Source: Terrimonas sp964445775 (GTDB lineage: Bacteria; Bacteroidota; Bacteroidia; Chitinophagales; Chitinophagaceae). From it: 64,000 bases of DNA. Shown in pieces: positions 61,829 to 64,000 of this stretch. The DNA is taken from assembly GCA_964445775.1 (NCBI GenBank), contig CAYUMH010000008.1, positions 8,287-72,286 of the forward strand. Direction: 5' to 3'. The position numbers and the translations under genes are program-made. Numbering within the stretch: the first letter of the stretch is position 1; each line of letters begins with the position of its first letter. Below the pieces are notes generated by a model. The model did not search any database and was not told the origin of the DNA. It saw only the letters and a program-made list of their open reading frames with translations.

Positions 61829-61853
61829 AAAAAAGGCAATGAATATTGCCTTT
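61829..61853 (-). terminator. Terminator of the L,D-transpeptidase gene
   Basis: AAAGGCAAT-GAAT-ATTGCCTTT (61832-61853), 9-bp perfect stem, followed on the minus strand by a long T-run. It lies 65 bp after the stop. Confidence 0.9.
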
Positions 61854-61917
61854 GAATTTGATGTACCGGCGGTATTTATAAAACCTTTTAAATTATCGGC
61901 TATAAAAGCCTGGTCCA

Positions 61918-62496
61918 TTATTTACGTATCACTACCCTGGTGCCTACTTTGGTAAAATTATATAATTCTGTCACTTCCCCGTTTTTCATGGAGATACAGC
62001 CCAGGGTCCAGTTTTTATACTTGTCAATAACAAAATCTTCGCGGGGCCATACGCCATGAATACCAATACTGCCGCCTATTTTGGCATCGGCCGGTATTTG
62101 CCCGCTGGCTTTTCTTTGTTTAAATTTTTCGTAGCTCTCTGCCGTAGGATAATCAATGGCTAAAAACCTGCACCATTTTTCGTGTACCCTTTTTGCATTA
62201 ATGGTAAAAGTGCCCTCCGGTGTATTCTTATCCCCTTCCATTTTTTTATCGGCCAGGCTGTTATTGCCAAACACTACCGGGTAAGTAGCATACCAGCCCT
62301 TTTCATCATACACGGTCAGCTCATAATCCGATTTGTCTATCACAATATTAATGGTCCCGGTTGGTCCCGCGGCTGGTAAGGACGTGGCATACCTTTTCAC
62401 CGTTCGCTCTGCACTGGTATACTTGTGCGTACCGGAGGTTGTAACGCAAACACTGGCTCCAATAAATGTGGTAAATAAAAGGGCTAAACTCTTCAT
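61918..62496 (-). CDS. L,D-transpeptidase (YkuD family)
   Basis: About 192 aa from ATG at 62496 (MKSLALLFTTFIGASVC); the 14 extra codons upstream of it are not needed for a signal peptide. The catalytic motif is HGVWPREDFVIDKYKNWTLGCISM, i.e. the YkuD H-x14-17-S/T-x-G-C pattern with the active-site Cys; the entry domain INIVIDKSDYELTVYDEKGWYATYPVVFG is typical of L,D-transpeptidases with the KSxxxLxVY feature. It would make 3-3 cross-links or attach proteins to peptidoglycan in the periplasm. No partner gene is linked. Confidence 0.92.
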   Translation of the reverse strand: MKSLALLFTTFIGASVCVTTSGTHKYTSAERTVKRYATSLPAAGPTGTINIVIDKSDYELTVYDEKGWYATYPVVFGNNSLADKKMEGDKNTPEGTFTINAKRVHEKWCRFLAIDYPTAESYEKFKQRKASGQIPADAKIGGSIGIHGVWPREDFVIDKYKNWTLGCISMKNGEVTELYNFTKVGTRVVIRK

Positions 62497-62610
62497 GGTA
62501 AAATCTATCTGCGTAATCAGTAACGTCAGAAAATACACCGCTAGTATCTGTTAATACTTTTTTAACGATGCATTGGCAAGATATTATTTCCCGCTCATTT
62601 TCACCATGAA

Positions 62611-62640
62611 AAATCCCGCCGGAAAATTCCGGAGGGACCT
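62611..62640 (-). terminator. Terminator of the outer-membrane barrel gene
   Basis: TCCCGCCGGA-AAAT-TCCGGAGGGA with one bulged base; on the minus strand a T-run follows, 34 bp downstream of the stop. Confidence 0.8.
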
Positions 62641-62673
62641 GTATTTTATAAATTGTTGCGCGAGATCAAGTGT

Positions 62674-63513
62674 TTAGTAACTGAACCTTACGCCCACTGT
62701 ATAAGGGGTCATGTCAAGGCCTTTATTGTACATGCTTTTAAAGGCATATGATCCGTAAAATTTAATAAAGCCCAGTGACAGTTCACCTACATAAGACAGT
62801 TTCCAGCGGTTCAGGTCAAAATCATCTTTTACCTTTTGTTTACCGTCTTCAGATGTTTTTACTTTATGTCTTGAGTTATATAATACACCTGCGCTAACAC
62901 CGGCACTAAAGCCAAACTCACGTTGATTATGCGGGGTGAAGTTAAAGTTCAACATCAAAGGCACGGTAATATAATCTGCAGATAACCTGTCTTTTTTATA
63001 GTTCCTGCCATTATCTATAACCACTACAGGATCGGTAGGATTTGCGCCTGTTACTTTTTTATACAAAATAGGCGATTTGTAGTGATAGTTATTCAACTCC
63101 AGACCGGCAGCATATTTTAAGTTAACATAGTGTTTTACCAGGTTTACTTTTTGCATGGCCAGCCAGATATTTACGTTGATGGAACGGCCGAATTTTGTTT
63201 TAAACCAGTCCTCGTTACTGCCGGGCGCATAACTGTCAGCGGCTGTACCCACACCATATTGTGTATTATCAATAAAGTTGGAAAATCCAAGGTCCAGTAC
63301 AAACCAGTTAGTCGTGATGTTTTTAGGCTTGTACATTTTTTTGCGTAACATTTTTGCTTCGGCATCATTGCCACGGATGATCACCATGCCGCCTACGATC
63401 AGGGTATCGTTTTGACCGCCCAATGGAAGATCTTTTTTAGGTAAGGTATCGGTTTGGGCATAACTGCTTAGTAATGTGCATACAGTTGCACATAATAGTA
63501 ATATTCTTTTCAT
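62674..63513 (-). CDS. Outer-membrane beta-barrel protein
   Basis: 279 aa with signal peptide MKRILLLCATVCTLLSSYAQ. After a short linker the sequence is a chain of amphipathic strands (YVNLKYAAGLELNNYHYKSPILYKKVTG, ITVPLMLNFNFTPHNQREFGFSAGVSAGVLYNSRHKVK, YVGELSLGFIKFYGSYAFKSMYNKGLDMTPYTVGVRFSY) and ends in an aromatic residue, as barrels inserted by BAM do. It resembles the PorT/OmpA-like domain of Bacteroidota barrels. It begins 26 bp after the preceding gene in transcription order, with which it is probably co-transcribed. Confidence 0.8.
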   Translation of the reverse strand: MKRILLLCATVCTLLSSYAQTDTLPKKDLPLGGQNDTLIVGGMVIIRGNDAEAKMLRKKMYKPKNITTNWFVLDLGFSNFIDNTQYGVGTAADSYAPGSNEDWFKTKFGRSINVNIWLAMQKVNLVKHYVNLKYAAGLELNNYHYKSPILYKKVTGANPTDPVVVIDNGRNYKKDRLSADYITVPLMLNFNFTPHNQREFGFSAGVSAGVLYNSRHKVKTSEDGKQKVKDDFDLNRWKLSYVGELSLGFIKFYGSYAFKSMYNKGLDMTPYTVGVRFSY

Positions 63514-63539
63514 CGTTAAGTTGTTTGAAATTTTATGGA

Positions 63540-64000
63540 TTACATTTTGAGGGCAAAACCGGCCACCAACAACTGATCGTCACCATTTGTCATGTCAATA
63601 CTGGTTTGCTTTTGAAAATTGCGGGTTACTTTGCGTAAAAAGCCACGAAGTTTGTTTTTCTTATTCTCGGGCTCTTCTACTTCCACCACCTCATCAAATA
63701 CATGCTGGCTGTTGGAAGCGAACGCCGGCTGGTTATTATTTTTAACCTGGGGCACTATTGTATTACTACCAGTAGTATTGAGGGGTTTAATTTCTACTAT
63801 ACCATTTTCAACAGCGGCATTGTTCATCCCGTTTATATACGGATTTTTATCCCCTGATGGCAGGTTATTATTTCCGTTTTTGTTTGCTACCACTGTTTGT
63901 AATAACGTTGTTGCCTGTTGATTAGTTACAGCTACATTGGTATTACCTGTATTTTTATTAGCGGCATAACTAGCGGTATTGGCAGGCTGTTGTATAGTTA
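63540..64000 (-). CDS. Partial protein, N-terminus outside window, function unknown
   Basis: At least 153 codons of open frame run from the window edge to the stop at 63540; the listed GTG at 63893 is not needed as a start because the frame stays open to 64000. The visible part is Asn/Thr/Gln-rich and probably disordered (TNQQATTLLQTVVANKNGNNN), followed by a charged region (FDEVVEVEEPENKKNKLRGFLRKVTRNFQKQ) and a hydrophobic end (LLVAGFALKM). The style resembles the C-terminal tail of membrane-associated factors such as anti-sigma or cell-surface regulators, but I do not recognise the family. Confidence 0.6.
   Translation of the reverse strand, partial: TIQQPANTASYAANKNTGNTNVAVTNQQATTLLQTVVANKNGNNNLPSGDKNPYINGMNNAAVENGIVEIKPLNTTGSNTIVPQVKNNNQPAFASNSQHVFDEVVEVEEPENKKNKLRGFLRKVTRNFQKQTSIDMTNGDDQLLVAGFALKM

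Noticed and set aside
61667..61918. 83-aa open frame on the minus strand between the L,D-transpeptidase and M20 genes
   Set aside because: It overlaps the M20 start, contains the transpeptidase terminator (61829-61853) and has no domain-like sequence.

Overview
The window comes from a Bacteroidota chromosome, most likely the Chitinophagaceae/Sphingobacteriia side. The evidence is the gliding/type IX secretion block gldK-gldL-gldM-gldN, a T9SS C-terminal sorting domain on a secreted protease, a TAnnTTTG-type promoter in front of gldK, weak ribosome binding sites, and an arginine pathway built on an N-acylornithine carbamoyltransferase. I found no rRNA, tRNA, CRISPR array, prophage or insertion-sequence transposase.

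Layout. (1) 1-14279, all minus strand: a carbohydrate/uronate-type catabolic cluster. In transcription order it reads MaoC-like hydratase, a solute-binding-protein fold with no signal peptide, two class III CoA-transferases, a lactonase-type amidohydrolase, a RhaT-family sugar permease, a Gfo/Idh/MocA dehydrogenase, an unassigned secreted glycosidase-like protein, a GH28 pectinase-type enzyme and a GH95 fucosidase-type enzyme cut by the window edge. (2) 14.8-17.2 kb, plus: a lipoprotein and uvrC. (3) 17.5-22.4 kb, minus: gldKLMN, the T9SS core and motor. (4) 22.5-28.7 kb, minus: a DUF255 thioredoxin-like protein, uroporphyrinogen-III synthase, a DUF4271-like membrane protein and an Omp85-family protein. 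(5) 29-33 kb: hemW convergent with a membrane-anchored TPR-CHAT protein. (6) 33.1-43 kb, mostly plus: a Crp/Fnr regulator, DinB-like protein, ring-cleaving dioxygenase and esterase (quinone-detoxification-like set), a four-gene unknown membrane module with a DUF1266 protein, a Tricorn-like S41 peptidase and a small membrane protein. (7) 43.9-53.4 kb, minus: one arginine cluster (GNAT, argG, argC, argD, N-acylornithine carbamoyltransferase, argB, argE, argH). (8) 53.7-64 kb: small membrane proteins, an S4-domain protein, secreted peptidases (S8 with T9SS tail, M57, M48-like), an M20 dipeptidase, an L,D-transpeptidase and outer-membrane proteins.

The most unusual signal is intergenic. Several gaps carry arrays of strict 7-bp periodicity, usually as inverted halves, with a different heptamer family at different loci (CCTTAYA, ATTCAYN, AGCTTTN, GCTTAAT, NAACCAT). 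In the arginine cluster one pair flanks a four-helix-bundle gene (relative of proteins encoded in 23S rRNA intervening sequences). A second insertion there, a DUF559 endonuclease domain bounded by G-rich palindromes, is fused in frame to ArgB and appears to have rewritten the end of the carbamoyltransferase gene. Two further dispersed repeat families (a 20-bp CCCAACAGC-type palindrome and GC-rich GGGCTGTC-bounded elements) occupy other gaps. The sugar cluster with CoA-transferases and a cytosolic binding protein is the best candidate for an undescribed metabolic system.
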